Numbered from the stretch's first letter, positions 1 to 8,913 are shown. The stretch: DNA of 64,000 bases from Limnospira fusiformis SAG 85.79 (GCF_012516315.1 NZ_CP051185.1:3973363-4037362), one strand, 5' to 3'. Made by a program: numbers and translations. Notes: generated from the letters alone by a model not told the origin.

Positions 1-153
1 GAGGTTCCCCAGGTGTTTTTCATAGAAGCGATCGCCTCAGAAGACGGAACCACAGAAATTAATCAGTGCTATGCTGATGGTTTAGCTAGGCGAGAAATGT
101 GTCGCCTACAGCTTAATCCTCAAGCCGTTTATCCCCTCATTATCAACAACTAA
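1..153 (+). CDS. 3' end of an unidentified protein (partial)
   Basis: The window opens inside a reading frame that runs from base 1 to a TAA at 151-153. It encodes the last 50 residues of a protein whose start lies upstream. The frame has a HIP1 site read in frame and normal codon use, so it is probably a true gene end. The visible tail (ending YPLIINN) shows no motif I can assign, and the function cannot be inferred. Confidence 0.6.
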   Translation, partial: EVPQVFFIEAIASEDGTTEINQCYADGLARREMCRLQLNPQAVYPLIINN

Positions 154-178
154 TTACCAACCATAGAATAACTCAAAC

Positions 179-1126
179 ATGAGCCAACTTTACCCTCCCA
201 TAGAACCCTACGCCGAAGGCAAACTACAAGTTAGTTCCTTACATACCATTTATTTTGAACAGTCCGGGAACCCAGAAGGTAAACCAGTGGTGATACTTCA
301 TGGGGGACCCGGCGGCGGATGCTTACCAGAATATCGTCGATATTTTGACCCCGAAAAGTGGCGAATTATCATGTTTGACCAACGGGGATGCGGTCAAAGT
401 ATCCCCCATGCAGAATTAGAAGAAAATACGACTTGGCATTTAGTAGAAGATATCGATCGCCTGCGAAATCACCTAAATATTAACAGTTGGGTGGTGTTTG
501 GTGGTAGTTGGGGAAGTACCCTATCCCTAGCCTATAGTCAGACTTACCCCCAGCATTGTCAAGGGTTGATTTTGCGGGGTATTTTTATGTTAAGAAAAGC
601 CGAACTACAATGGTTTTATCAGGAGGGAGCCAGCTACATTTTCCCTGATGCTTGGCAGGAATATATCAAACCTATTCCCCCAGAAGAACGTGACGATTTA
701 ATCTCAGCCTATTATCGTCGTTTAACCAGTGATGACCCCCAAATACAATTGGCGGCGGCTAAGGCTTGGTCAATTTGGGAAGCCAGCACCAGTAAATTAT
801 TGCCAGATCAGCATTTAATCCAAAGATTTGGTGATGGCAATTTTGCCACGGCTTTCGCTAGAATTGAATGCCACTATTTTGTCAATCAAGGTTTTTTTGA
901 ATCCGAAGACCAACTATTAGTTAATGTTCAGCGTATCCGTCATATTCCAGCGGCGATCGTTCAGGGTCGTTATGATGTAGTTTGTCCCATGAAAACCGCC
1001 TGGGAATTGCATCAGGCTTGGCCGGAAGCCGAGTTAATTATTATTCCTGATGCTGGACATTCCATGAGTGAACCAGGCATTCAAAAAGCGCTAATTGACA
1101 TATCAGATAAATTTGCCACCTTATAG
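179..1126 (+). CDS. pip: Proline iminopeptidase (alpha/beta hydrolase, S33 family)
   Basis: Predicted cytoplasmic aminopeptidase that removes N-terminal proline from peptides. The 315 residues are the usual length for bacterial Pip. Visible family marks are the oxyanion-hole motif HGGPGGG near residue 41, the FDQRGCGQS block near 66-74, and the nucleophile elbow GGSWGS with Ser near 110. Late in the protein come an Asp in the YDVVCP segment and a His in DAGHS, completing the triad. The ATG follows the preceding stop by 25 bases. The gene faces a convergent permease gene, and a GC-rich inverted repeat lies between them. Identification rests on motif order and overall similarity to the family as I know it. 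Confidence 0.92.
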   Translation: MSQLYPPIEPYAEGKLQVSSLHTIYFEQSGNPEGKPVVILHGGPGGGCLPEYRRYFDPEKWRIIMFDQRGCGQSIPHAELEENTTWHLVEDIDRLRNHLNINSWVVFGGSWGSTLSLAYSQTYPQHCQGLILRGIFMLRKAELQWFYQEGASYIFPDAWQEYIKPIPPEERDDLISAYYRRLTSDDPQIQLAAAKAWSIWEASTSKLLPDQHLIQRFGDGNFATAFARIECHYFVNQGFFESEDQLLVNVQRIRHIPAAIVQGRYDVVCPMKTAWELHQAWPEAELIIIPDAGHSMSEPGIQKALIDISDKFATL

Positions 1127-1133
1127 GTTAGAT

Positions 1134-1167
1134 ACCCTCTCCCAGTGTAGGAGAGGAGAGGGGTGAG
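1134..1167. repeat. CCCTCTCC-type intergenic inverted repeat
   Basis: CTCTCC and GGAGAG arms with a 7-base loop lie between two convergent genes, and a second GAGGGG follows. Similar CCTCTCCC...GGGAGAGG hairpins recur at 14589-14626 and 35493-35513, all in gaps between genes. This suggests a dispersed intergenic palindrome. It could also serve as a bidirectional terminator, but there is no clean T-tract. Confidence 0.5.
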
Positions 1168-1205
1168 GATGAATATAACCGGGGTATGACGCACCGGAGG
1201 GGGGA

Positions 1206-2204
1206 TTAATTCAGGTTTTCGAGTTTGATGCGAGGGTCTACTGATTTTAAAAGTAAATCCGCCAAAAGATTACCCAGAATCAGCATAACAGCACCCATCA
1301 TTAAACTAGCCATAACTAGATAAAGGTCCTGTTGTCTAACTGCTTCTAAAGTTAACCTTCCTAGTCCCGGCCAGTTAAAAAAGGTTTCGGCAATAAAAGC
1401 GCCGCCTAATAAACTAGCGAATTCAAATCCTAATAAGGTAATTAAAGGATTGATGGCATTTCGGAGAGCGTGAACATAAATCACTCGGTTTTCTGGGAGA
1501 CCTTTAGCGCGCGCCGTTTGGATATAGTCTTGACGTAAGACATCGAGTAATTGACCGCGCATGAGTCGCTGTAAACCCGCGAAACTGGTTATACTTAAAG
1601 CCAGGGTTGGTAAAATCATGTGCCAAGCAATATCACCGATTTTCCCCAAGAGAGACAAATCAGGATAGTCTATGCTGGTCATACCTCCAACGGGAAAAAG
1701 AGGGGAAGTTTTTTGGGCTAAAAATAGTAACAGTAAGGCGGTGATGAAACTGGGGAACCCTTGACCAGTGTAGCTGATTACTTGTAGGGTGCGATCGACT
1801 CGGCGGTTTTGATTAACGGCGGCCAAAATTCCTAGGGGAAGTGCGATCGCCCAAGTTAGAATGAGGGAAGAAATAGCTAACAGTAGGGTAGCGGGGACTC
1901 TTTCCCAGAGTAAATCCGTGACCGATCGCTGATTTTCAAAACTATAGCCAAAGTTCCCCCTAGTGACAATTTGGGTTAGCCAATTCCAATATTGGATAAT
2001 AGGAGGTTGGTCTAATCCGAATTGTTCTCTAAACTGATTGAGAGTGTCCTCAGAAATTTGGGGATTATTGATATATTTATCAAGATAATCACCCGGAGCC
2101 AGTTGGACGATCGCAAAACAGAGTACAGAAGCCAATAGCAGAGTAATCAGCGCCTGAAAAAGTCGTTTCGCCACATACAACAAGTTATCAGAGTCAATGC
2201 TCAT
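1206..2204 (-). CDS. ABC transporter permease, OppB/DppB type
   Basis: Inner-membrane subunit of a peptide/nickel-type ABC importer, 332 residues with about six hydrophobic segments. The first segment (around residues 15-37) is followed by the long periplasmic loop usual for DppB. The EAA-like coupling motif is visible around YIQTARAKGLPENRV, followed by the ALRNAINPL segment that contacts the ATPase. The start chosen is the ATG at 2204, giving the usual 'KRLFQALITLLLASVLCF' beginning. No binding protein, partner permease or ATPase lies next to it, so it is an orphan whose partners must be encoded elsewhere. The substrate is undetermined. Confidence 0.88.
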   Translation of the reverse strand: MSIDSDNLLYVAKRLFQALITLLLASVLCFAIVQLAPGDYLDKYINNPQISEDTLNQFREQFGLDQPPIIQYWNWLTQIVTRGNFGYSFENQRSVTDLLWERVPATLLLAISSLILTWAIALPLGILAAVNQNRRVDRTLQVISYTGQGFPSFITALLLLFLAQKTSPLFPVGGMTSIDYPDLSLLGKIGDIAWHMILPTLALSITSFAGLQRLMRGQLLDVLRQDYIQTARAKGLPENRVIYVHALRNAINPLITLLGFEFASLLGGAFIAETFFNWPGLGRLTLEAVRQQDLYLVMASLMMGAVMLILGNLLADLLLKSVDPRIKLENLN

Positions 2205-2213
2205 ATTTTTTTT

Positions 2214-2729
2214 TCAGTCATAATCAATTAAAGTGACAATGGGGACATCAGGTAATTGATTTCGTCCCCCCAAGGCCTTTAACTCGATGATAAAAGCAAA
2301 ACCCACCAAATGACACTGAGCCTCTTGTACCAATTGAGCCGTCGCCGTCGCCGTTCCCCCGGTAGCTATCAGATCATCAACAATCAGAACCTTGCTACCT
2401 GGTGCCATGGCATCAATGTGCATTTCCAGGCGATCGCTCCCATATTCTAACTGGTATTGTGCAGTGATGACCTGTCCTGGTAGCTTCCCAGGTTTTCGCA
2501 CGGGGATAAACCCACAACCCAACTGATAAGCCAGGGGAACCCCAAACAGAAACCCACGGGACTCCATACCCACGACATAATCTGGGGAGAGGCGATCGCA
2601 CTTATCCTTCAAAGTGTCAATCGTATAGCGTAAGCCCTGAGAATCCCTTAACAGGGTAGTAATATCTCTAAAGACAATACCGGGCTTAGGAAAATCTGGG
2701 ATATCGCGAATAAAAGATTTAAGATCCAT
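2214..2729 (-). CDS. apt: Adenine phosphoribosyltransferase
   Basis: Purine salvage enzyme that makes AMP from adenine and PRPP in the cytoplasm. The 171 residues match the family length. The PRPP-binding loop [14 protein letters not shown] lies at about residues 114-127. The N-terminal block [18 protein letters not shown] is characteristic of Apt. The gene lies 9 bases upstream of the permease gene on the same strand, so co-transcription is possible. A decayed IS607-type remnant begins just upstream (2747), so any native promoter must lie within or next to that remnant. Confidence 0.95.
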   Translation of the reverse strand: MDLKSFIRDIPDFPKPGIVFRDITTLLRDSQGLRYTIDTLKDKCDRLSPDYVVGMESRGFLFGVPLAYQLGCGFIPVRKPGKLPGQVITAQYQLEYGSDRLEMHIDAMAPGSKVLIVDDLIATGGTATATAQLVQEAQCHLVGFAFIIELKALGGRNQLPDVPIVTLIDYD

Positions 2730-2804
2730 CAGGGTAATGTAAATATTAGGAGCATGATTTCATCTCAAATTAGGTTAACATTTTACGGCAATACGGTATA
2801 ATAC

Positions 2805-2918
2805 CAAGTATGGTGCGAGACCTTCGGGTATGAAATCGAGCTGAAATGGGCGTGGGGACTACCCGGTGAGGACTTCAACCCCCTGGTTGATTGGGTCGCA
2901 TCCCTGGCCATCCCATAA
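2805..2918 (+). pseudogene. Foreign C-terminal coding scrap inside the IS remnant
   Basis: Between the two IS arms lies a 37-codon open stretch ending in TAA. It reads like a genuine protein tail (VWCETFGYEIELKWAWGLP and onwards, ending in SLAIP), with dense aromatic and acidic residues. It has no start codon and no match in the intact copy at 27.7-29.5 kb. It may be the end of another gene captured when the element was rearranged. I do not recognise the family. Confidence 0.35.
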
Positions 2919-2919
2919 C

Positions 2920-3311
2920 ACAGCCTGATTTTTTTGCCCCCCTTCGAGACTTCCAATATGGTTGCCAAGGTGAAGCGTCTAATCAGGTCTAAGACTGCCC
3001 GCGCCATGCTGAAATGGGCGCATTATCGATTCAAACTAACCCTGAGACATAAGCGCGGAAATAACTGAACAGTTGTAGATGTGACCGAAGAATACACCAG
3101 CAAAACCTGTACTCACTGTGGTCATGTCCATTCCCAGCTAGGTGGCTCAAAAGTGTTCCGATGTCCGGAGTGGGGGTTCACTCTACCACGGGACTGGAAC
3201 GGTGCTTTTGGAATCTTTCTAAAAGCTTTGCGGGATACCGCCTCTGTTACCTTAACGGGTAATAGTGCTATCGTTGCATTGTCCGGGAACAATCGGAAAA
3301 ATGTCGCGTAA
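2920..3311 (+). pseudogene. Truncated tnpB (RuvC/zinc-finger C-terminal part)
   Basis: This piece encodes only the region from just before the RuvC-II glutamate (PLRDFQ-like PPFETS segment) to the end of TnpB. Compared with the copy ending at 29487, it carries frameshifting indels around 3050-3070. From 3081 on, the frame is clean: TEEYTSKTCTHCGHVH, then the RDWNGAFGI segment with the third RuvC aspartate, ending at the TAA at 3309-3311. The second zinc-finger pair has lost one cysteine (CPEWG). The fragment cannot encode an active nuclease. Confidence 0.8.
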
Positions 3312-3378
3312 ATGTATCAGATTTGCTAACCAATCTTTAACTATATATTGTGTTGGAATCGATGTTGCCGTGAGCATA

Positions 3379-3984
3379 ATGCAAGTAGAACCCTATCAAA
3401 CTAATTTAAACCCAGTCATATTAGACAGTTTGCCGGATATACCCATCTCCGACAAAGGATGTCCCCGTCGGGCGCGATTACAAATCGACCTGATGTTACT
3501 AGCCATTGAAGCCCTCGCCCTGGGGAGTTCCGAACGAATGCTGGTCAAGATATCGGAGTTAGAACTGCAAGGAATTATCCCGAATCGAGTGGTATTATGG
3601 CGACTGCGTAGCACTAACCCCCTGCGACGCTACAGCCAACGACAACCCCTCACTCTGAAGGAAGCTAAAGCCCTAGTGGTGATTATTGCCATGATAAGTC
3701 GAGAGTTAACAGTGAGAATTCGCCAGTTGCTGATTGACTTTGAGCAAATGCAGCGCAAGCAAATCCCCATAGAACAGCATTTGCAATTATATAGCTATCT
3801 GGAAAGGTTCCAGGCTCACTTCCGTAGTCGGATGAATCCTCGGCGCGCGGGTGTAATTGCTTACAACTCCCCAGAGAAACTCAATGATTTAGCGATCGCT
3901 TTGCTGGGAAAATTGCTATTCTGTACAGGCACGGCAGGGATGCAACGGTTTTGGATGAGTCTGTTTGATGGAGAGATAGCATGA
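3379..3984 (+). CDS. DUF3038 family protein
   Basis: Conserved cyanobacterial protein of unknown function, 201 residues from the ATG at 3379. The frame is open further upstream into the IS remnant. Family members as I know them start near here and reach CPRRARLQIDLMLLAIEAL within about 30 residues, which this start gives. The sequence is rich in Leu, Arg and Ala and appears helical and soluble. Its stop overlaps the start of the next gene by 4 bases (ATGA), so the two are translationally coupled. DUF3038 and DUF4335 genes being adjacent is a recurring cyanobacterial arrangement and suggests a joint role. The promoter region may have been disturbed by the upstream IS remnant. Confidence 0.85.
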   Translation: MQVEPYQTNLNPVILDSLPDIPISDKGCPRRARLQIDLMLLAIEALALGSSERMLVKISELELQGIIPNRVVLWRLRSTNPLRRYSQRQPLTLKEAKALVVIIAMISRELTVRIRQLLIDFEQMQRKQIPIEQHLQLYSYLERFQAHFRSRMNPRRAGVIAYNSPEKLNDLAIALLGKLLFCTGTAGMQRFWMSLFDGEIA

Positions 3985-5072
3985 CGATTATACGTCAGTA
4001 CAGTTTGCCTAACTGCAAGCTGATTTTGCATGGGTTGAGTAGTCCCACAGATAATACCTCAGAAACTCGGCCCCGTTTATCGCGATTGATGAATGCGGAG
4101 TGCCATTTTGTCGGTTATCCTCAGCCTATTGTGGGAGGGAAAGAGTTTTTCGAGTGTTTACTGCAACGGGTGAGTCAATACGCCCAAGAATTTCTCAGCG
4201 GCGTATCACATCCCCCCTCTGCTAACACTGCTGCTGAGGTTCCTATGGTGGAGTTACGCAGACTAGACGGCAATTTACACCGCCTGATTGTCCGTAATAC
4301 CCCGTTAGATGGGGATTCCCAGATGAAAACCGATCCGACATCCCCAGTGGAATTAGATTTAACCACGGTGCAGTTATTTGATCTGGTGGAAGCAGTGGAT
4401 CAGTTTTTCGCTGATTCTGGGACTTTACCTGAGCTTTCCTTGCAGTTAAAAGCTATTCCCAAGCGTTATACTAAGGCAGAGCAATCTGTTACCCAAAGGG
4501 CGATACCTGTAGCGGTAGGGGTGTCTGGATTGGCTATTGCAGCGATCGCATTATTTGCTCTGCCAGTTCCAGAGGTTCGGCGACCCCTAGAACCTAATCC
4601 TCAAGAGTCCACAGAAACCCAATCACTATCAGAAACTGAAAGACCACCATCAGCCGGACAATCTCCACCACAGGGAGTTAATACAGACACAGAGGGGGAA
4701 AATACCACTATTGGCGAACCCGGTGCTACCATTGGCCAGTCTAATTTACAACCTAATTTAGTCTCACCGCCATCTATTGATGACCCCCAGGAAATTGAGA
4801 GATTACAGCGAGAATTGTTTGCTCAGATAAACCAAGCATGGGTTGCTCGCATTAACCGAACCCTAGTTTATCGGGTTACAGTAGCCAGTGATGGCAAAAT
4901 TATAGATTATGAAGCAGTTGAGGATGTTACCCCAGAGGAAGAGGCTCCCATTCCCCTATCAGAGTTACGCTTTCAGCAGGTAGGACCTGACCCAGCAGAA
5001 CCCCAAGCGGATATGATGGTGATATTTAATCATCCCGCAGGTCCGTTAGAAGTGCGTCCTTGGGAAAACTGA
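3981..5072 (+). CDS. DUF4335 family protein
   Basis: 363-residue conserved cyanobacterial protein. The N-terminal ~150 residues (MTIIRQYSLPNCKLILHGL..., then a LMNAECHFVGYPQP stretch) match the DUF4335 pattern as I know it. A single hydrophobic helix at about residues 172-191 (AVGVSGLAIAAIALFALP) probably anchors it in a membrane. A Pro/Glu/Ser/Thr-rich linker (about 195-265) leads to a compact C-terminal domain of about 90 residues. It overlaps the DUF3038 gene by 4 bases. Function is unknown; I infer a membrane-anchored partner of the DUF3038 protein. Confidence 0.85.
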   Translation: MTIIRQYSLPNCKLILHGLSSPTDNTSETRPRLSRLMNAECHFVGYPQPIVGGKEFFECLLQRVSQYAQEFLSGVSHPPSANTAAEVPMVELRRLDGNLHRLIVRNTPLDGDSQMKTDPTSPVELDLTTVQLFDLVEAVDQFFADSGTLPELSLQLKAIPKRYTKAEQSVTQRAIPVAVGVSGLAIAAIALFALPVPEVRRPLEPNPQESTETQSLSETERPPSAGQSPPQGVNTDTEGENTTIGEPGATIGQSNLQPNLVSPPSIDDPQEIERLQRELFAQINQAWVARINRTLVYRVTVASDGKIIDYEAVEDVTPEEEAPIPLSELRFQQVGPDPAEPQADMMVIFNHPAGPLEVRPWEN

Positions 5073-5100
5073 TAACCTAATGGCAATTGAGGGTAAATTT

Positions 5101-5958
5101 ATGGCAGATCCAAAACCAAGTAAATCTTCCCCTAAATCCAATTCCGGGGTTTTGGTGGGGCTGTTGTCCTTCATTTTTCGTCTGTTATTGTTGGGGGTAG
5201 GTAGTGCTGTGGCTTGGGTAGTGGGAATGGCTGTAGCTCAAGTTTACCCGAACACCAGTTCGGAAATGCCCCTAACTGAACAGTTATTAAGGCGCGAGCC
5301 AGCATATCAACCCTCTTTCCCAGACCGAGAAACTCCTAGACTCACTCCCCCCAAAGCGTCGCCTACTTCCCTAACTCCGGAAGTCCAACAAACCTTACAA
5401 CCCCAACTCCAACAATTACAACAAGATCTCAATGCCTTGATCGGTCGCACCGCCGCCCTAGAAATTCAAATCGGTAATAGTCGGCCAGCAGAAACGTTGG
5501 AGAGACGCTTACAAATTATAGAACAGCAATTAACAGCCCCTAGCTCCCCGGAGGCGGAAAATATACCCCCACCAACTCCCCGCACTGCTAGGTCTAGATC
5601 TGGAAGTGGCTTGATCATGACTTTACCCAGTGATATTTTATTTAACCCAGGTAGTAGCACTTTGCGCCCTGGGGCTAATGTGATCCTGGATAACTTGATT
5701 CCAGATCTGCAAAACTATCGGGGGGCAGTAGTGCGGGTGGCAGGTCATACTGATGATAGCGCTCGCCGTCAGCAAAATCTGGTTTTGTCCTCTGCACAGG
5801 CGGAAGCAGTGGTGCAATACCTCTCTAATGCTGTGGACTACCAGGCTTATCATTGGGTGGCGATCGGTTATGGTATGACTCGCCCAGCGTTGGAAAATAC
5901 CTCGGACATCAATAGACAACTTAACCGCCGCATTGAAGTTGCCATTACCCCCCCCTGA
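5101..5958 (+). CDS. OmpA-family peptidoglycan-binding protein
   Basis: The 285 residues from the ATG at 5101 comprise a membrane segment at about residues 15-43, a Pro-rich and coiled-coil region (about 60-150), and an OmpA-like C-terminal domain (about 165-285). The last contains GHTDDSARRQQNLVLS and the closing NRQLNRRIEVAI, which form the diaminopimelate-binding fold. It probably anchors the inner membrane to peptidoglycan. An in-frame ATG at 5080 would add seven residues (MAIEGKF); I prefer 5101 because it gives the normal MADPKPSK beginning. The gene follows the DUF4335 gene by 28 bases, so one operon is likely. Confidence 0.82.
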   Translation: MADPKPSKSSPKSNSGVLVGLLSFIFRLLLLGVGSAVAWVVGMAVAQVYPNTSSEMPLTEQLLRREPAYQPSFPDRETPRLTPPKASPTSLTPEVQQTLQPQLQQLQQDLNALIGRTAALEIQIGNSRPAETLERRLQIIEQQLTAPSSPEAENIPPPTPRTARSRSGSGLIMTLPSDILFNPGSSTLRPGANVILDNLIPDLQNYRGAVVRVAGHTDDSARRQQNLVLSSAQAEAVVQYLSNAVDYQAYHWVAIGYGMTRPALENTSDINRQLNRRIEVAITPP

Positions 5959-5994
5959 AAAACCTAAATCTAAACACAAAGGGAAAATTTATAC

Positions 5995-6978
5995 ATGAGA
6001 CTGGTTTTTTTTGGTACGCCTGAGTTTGCTGTGCCTAGTTTGCAACGATTATTGACTGATGAGCAATTTCAGGTGGTTGGGGTGGTTACTCAACCAGATA
6101 AACGACGGGGACGTGGTAGTAAAACTAGCCCTTCCCCGGTAAAGGCGATCGCATTATGTGCAGGTCTACCAGTTTGGCAACCCCGTCGCCTTAAAAAGGA
6201 TCCACAAACTTTGGCTAATTTGCGGGAAGTTGAGGCTGATGTTTTTGTGGTAGTCGCTTATGGACAAATCCTCTCCCCGGAACTTTTGCAGATCCCTAAA
6301 TTAGGATGTGTCAACGCTCACGGCTCGATTTTACCAAAATATCGCGGAGCGGCACCTATTCAGTGGTGTTTATATCATGGCGAGACTGAAACCGGAATTA
6401 CTACCATGTTGATGAATGAAGGCATGGACACAGGACCCATGCTATTGAAGAGTTACACCCCCATTAGTTGGGAGGACCAAGCAGCTAATTTGGCTGAACG
6501 TCTCGCTAATATGGCGGCGGAACTTTTAACGGAGACTTTGCTACAAATGCGATCGCAAACGATACAACCTATTCCCCAGGATGATACTCAAGCTACATTA
6601 GCGCCTCTCATTCAGCCAGAAGATTATCAACTTGATTGGTCGAAGTCAGCAGTTGCCCTCCATAATCAAATTAGAGCCTTTTATCCCCATTGTGTCACTA
6701 CCTTTAGGGGACAAAGTTTGAAAATTAGCGGCTCGGTTCCCTTGGGTTCTGTTCCCCAAATAGAACTTCCTCCACCATTGGCTCGTTTGTCTACCGCCGA
6801 TCTTAACCCCGGTAACATTGGGGAAATTGTGGCGATCGCCAAACGCTTCGGCCCAATTGTTCAGACCGGGTCAGGATACCTATTGGTTTCCGAAGTCAAG
6901 TTACCCGGAAAACGGGTTCAGTCCGGTTGGGATTTTGTCAATGGCACTCGTGTAGCGATCGGAGAAATTCTTGATTAA
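5995..6978 (+). CDS. fmt: Methionyl-tRNA formyltransferase
   Basis: Transfers a formyl group from 10-formyl-tetrahydrofolate to Met-tRNA(fMet) before translation initiation. The 327 residues carry the N-terminal formyltransferase domain, with [12 protein letters not shown] at the start and the catalytic segment [19 protein letters not shown] conserved Asp lies in [10 protein letters not shown]. The C-terminal OB-like domain (about 210-327) binds tRNA. It lies 36 bases downstream of the OmpA-like gene on the same strand. Confidence 0.96.
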   Translation: MRLVFFGTPEFAVPSLQRLLTDEQFQVVGVVTQPDKRRGRGSKTSPSPVKAIALCAGLPVWQPRRLKKDPQTLANLREVEADVFVVVAYGQILSPELLQIPKLGCVNAHGSILPKYRGAAPIQWCLYHGETETGITTMLMNEGMDTGPMLLKSYTPISWEDQAANLAERLANMAAELLTETLLQMRSQTIQPIPQDDTQATLAPLIQPEDYQLDWSKSAVALHNQIRAFYPHCVTTFRGQSLKISGSVPLGSVPQIELPPPLARLSTADLNPGNIGEIVAIAKRFGPIVQTGSGYLLVSEVKLPGKRVQSGWDFVNGTRVAIGEILD

Positions 6979-7046
6979 AATTAGAACTATGCAACCCCAA
7001 TAATTTGTGTAAGTTTAAATACACCTACTAGCATTAAGAGACTAAT

Positions 7047-8030
7047 ATGGTCAGTCCTAGCCCAGAAGTTAATTTTCCTGTCCATTTTCAAAATCATATA
7101 GCCTGGGTCAAAATTCCCGATCGCCTCAGTGTATTGGAGGCTGTGGATTTTAAGTCAACTTGTCATAATCTCGTTTTGGGAGATCAGGTTCCACAGGCTA
7201 TTATTCTCGATTTTAGCGAGACTACATTTATCGATAGCAGCGGAGTCGGTGCCTTAGTCAGTAACCTCAAAGCCGCCAAAAACAAAAATGTGGAACTTTT
7301 GCTAAAAAATGTCAGTCCCCAGGTAATGGCGGTTTTTTCTTTAACATCCCTTGATCAGGTTTTAACCTTTCAACAGGATGAACCCGCACCTCATGGGGAT
7401 AATAGCCAATTACCCGTTACTCATCCTTCCGTTCGCTCTGTGGTTAAACGCTCTATTGATATTGTCGGCGCTCTAGTCGGATTAGTAATTACTGCAGTTT
7501 TATCTATTCCAATTGTCATTGCTATTCGCTTTGATAGTCCTGGTCCGATTTTGTTTGGTCAAATTCGTTGCGGTTGGATGGGTAAGCGTTTCCGTATGTG
7601 GAAGTTTCGCTCTATGGTGATTAATGCTGAAGAACTCAAAAACACAATTCCTAATCAGGCGAAAGGTCAAATCTTTAAAAATGATCAAGACCCCAGGATT
7701 ACTAAAGTAGGTCGGTTTTTGCGGCGCACTAGCCTGGATGAATTACCTCAATTTTGGAATGTTTTAATGGGGGAAATGAGCCTAGTCGGCACTCGACCAC
7801 CTACTCCCGATGAAGTCGAACGTTATGAGGTTCCCCAATGGCAACGCCTAGATGTTAAACCCGGTATGACTGGAGAATGGCAAGTCGGCGGGCGATCGCA
7901 GATTAAGGATTTTGAAGATATTATTCGCCTTGATCTCAAATATCAGGAAAACTGGAGCTTGATGTATGATCTCAAAATGATTGTCCGCACGATCGCCATT
8001 TTGTTCAAAAAAAATAGTGGTGCAATGTAA
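7047..8030 (+). CDS. STAS domain fused to a bacterial sugar transferase
   Basis: Residues ~1-110 are a STAS (anti-sigma-antagonist-like) domain with the phosphorylatable-serine signature IDSSGVGAL near residue 63. Residues ~130-327 are a polyprenyl-phosphate sugar-1-phosphate transferase of the WcaJ/PssY type. One membrane helix follows KRSIDIVGA, then KFRSM, DPRITKVGRFLRRTSLDELPQ, the TRPP turn and the PGMTGEWQV motif. The family starts exopolysaccharide repeat units on a lipid carrier. The fusion implies that a partner-switching signal acts directly on polysaccharide initiation; that is inference. An RsbW-like kinase gene starts 5 bases after its stop. A related transferase without STAS lies at 45524. 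Confidence 0.9.
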   Translation: MVSPSPEVNFPVHFQNHIAWVKIPDRLSVLEAVDFKSTCHNLVLGDQVPQAIILDFSETTFIDSSGVGALVSNLKAAKNKNVELLLKNVSPQVMAVFSLTSLDQVLTFQQDEPAPHGDNSQLPVTHPSVRSVVKRSIDIVGALVGLVITAVLSIPIVIAIRFDSPGPILFGQIRCGWMGKRFRMWKFRSMVINAEELKNTIPNQAKGQIFKNDQDPRITKVGRFLRRTSLDELPQFWNVLMGEMSLVGTRPPTPDEVERYEVPQWQRLDVKPGMTGEWQVGGRSQIKDFEDIIRLDLKYQENWSLMYDLKMIVRTIAILFKKNSGAM

Positions 8031-8035
8031 GATTA

Positions 8036-8473
8036 ATGGAAGATGAAAGTCTACTAATGCGATCGCATCTTAAAGTAGGTACAGATCTACTGTTTTTAGA
8101 GGAAGTATTACAATGGTTTGATCAGATAACTACTCCCTTTTTGCATCCCGATCTGAACTACGAATGCAAGATTGCTATTACCGAAGGGTTCACTAATGCG
8201 GTTCGTCATGCACATCATGGATTATCTAAGACCACTCCCATTGATATTCAGGTGGAGATTTTATCTAATTCTATCGAAATCAAACTCTGGGATTTTGGTC
8301 AACCTTTTGACTTCCCCAAAACCCTGCATTTGATTCTTAACGAAAAGATTGCACCTTTGGAAAAGGAACAAGGTAGGGGTTTGATTTTGATGTCTAAACT
8401 CACCGATGAAGTCACTTATTGTCGCCTGGATGACCATCGTAACTGCCTAACTATGCGACGACATTTCTCTTAA
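8036..8473 (+). CDS. Anti-sigma regulatory factor / RsbW-like serine kinase
   Basis: 145-residue protein with the GHKL ATPase fold of the RsbW/SpoIIAB family. The N box is visible as AITEGFTNAVRHAHHG, the G1 box as IKLWDFGQPFD, and the G2-like loop as EQGRGLILMSKLTDEV. Such kinases phosphorylate the serine of STAS proteins and bind their unphosphorylated forms. It starts 5 bases after the STAS-transferase fusion, whose STAS domain is its obvious candidate substrate. Another free STAS protein lies at 56908. No sigma factor or PP2C phosphatase is encoded nearby. Confidence 0.85.
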   Translation: MEDESLLMRSHLKVGTDLLFLEEVLQWFDQITTPFLHPDLNYECKIAITEGFTNAVRHAHHGLSKTTPIDIQVEILSNSIEIKLWDFGQPFDFPKTLHLILNEKIAPLEKEQGRGLILMSKLTDEVTYCRLDDHRNCLTMRRHFS

Positions 8474-8619
8474 CTTTCAGTCATTATATAGAGTGCATCT
8501 ACTAACTATACCCACCCTAAACTAATTCTCTGAGATCATCTCAGACTGTGACGTTATATAATATAATGGATTTATGATCAGTACAAAATCTTGATTTAGT
8601 CAAACACTAAACTAGAGCT

Positions 8620-8913
8620 ATGATAGCCTCACCTACCACTACACCCAGTCGTTCTAGTCAAACCGTCCGTAAGCCTTACCCTAACTATAAGGTAATTGTC
8701 CTTAATGACGATTTTAATACCTTTCAGCACGTCGCTAACTGTCTGATGAAATATCTTCCGGGAATGACTAGCGATCAAGCCTGGGAGTTGACCAACCGCG
8801 TCCATTATGAAGGTCAGGCGACCGTGTGGGTTGGCCCCCTAGAACAAGCCGAATTGTACCATACCCAACTCAGTCGCGAAGGTTTGACAATGGCTCCCCT
8901 AGAAAAAGCCTAA
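8620..8913 (+). CDS. clpS: ATP-dependent Clp protease adaptor ClpS
   Basis: 97-residue N-end-rule adaptor that delivers substrates to ClpAP/ClpC-type proteases. The binding-pocket region NYKVIVLNDDFNTFQHVANCL and the later VHYEGQATVWVG segment are diagnostic. The N-terminal ~20 residues (TTTPSRSSQ) are a flexible tail as in other ClpS. An AT-rich stretch with TATAAT-like sequence lies about 55 bases upstream (near 8557-8568) and may be the -10 region. Its 3' end overlaps by 4 bases the convergent gene at 8910. Confidence 0.93.
   Translation: MIASPTTTPSRSSQTVRKPYPNYKVIVLNDDFNTFQHVANCLMKYLPGMTSDQAWELTNRVHYEGQATVWVGPLEQAELYHTQLSREGLTMAPLEKA

Larger units (their letters stand above)
2747..3320 (+). 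mobile_element. Decayed, internally deleted IS607-type element
   Basis: The first 57 bases (2747-2803, starting TAGGAGCATGATTT) match the left end of the fuller element at 27728. About 400 bases (2920-3320, ending TGTATCAG) match its right end. About 1.3 kb of tnpA and tnpB is missing and is replaced by about 116 bases of unrelated sequence (2804-2919). Small indels near 3050-3070 shift the tnpB frame, and one zinc-finger Cys codon is now Trp (CPEWGF instead of CPECGF). It is therefore a dead derivative of the same family. Confidence 0.8.

Noticed and set aside
3265..3378. Upstream extension of the DUF3038 frame into the IS remnant
   Set aside because: The first 38 codons read through tnpB in another frame and are not conserved in the family. 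The ATG at 3379 gives the normal start.
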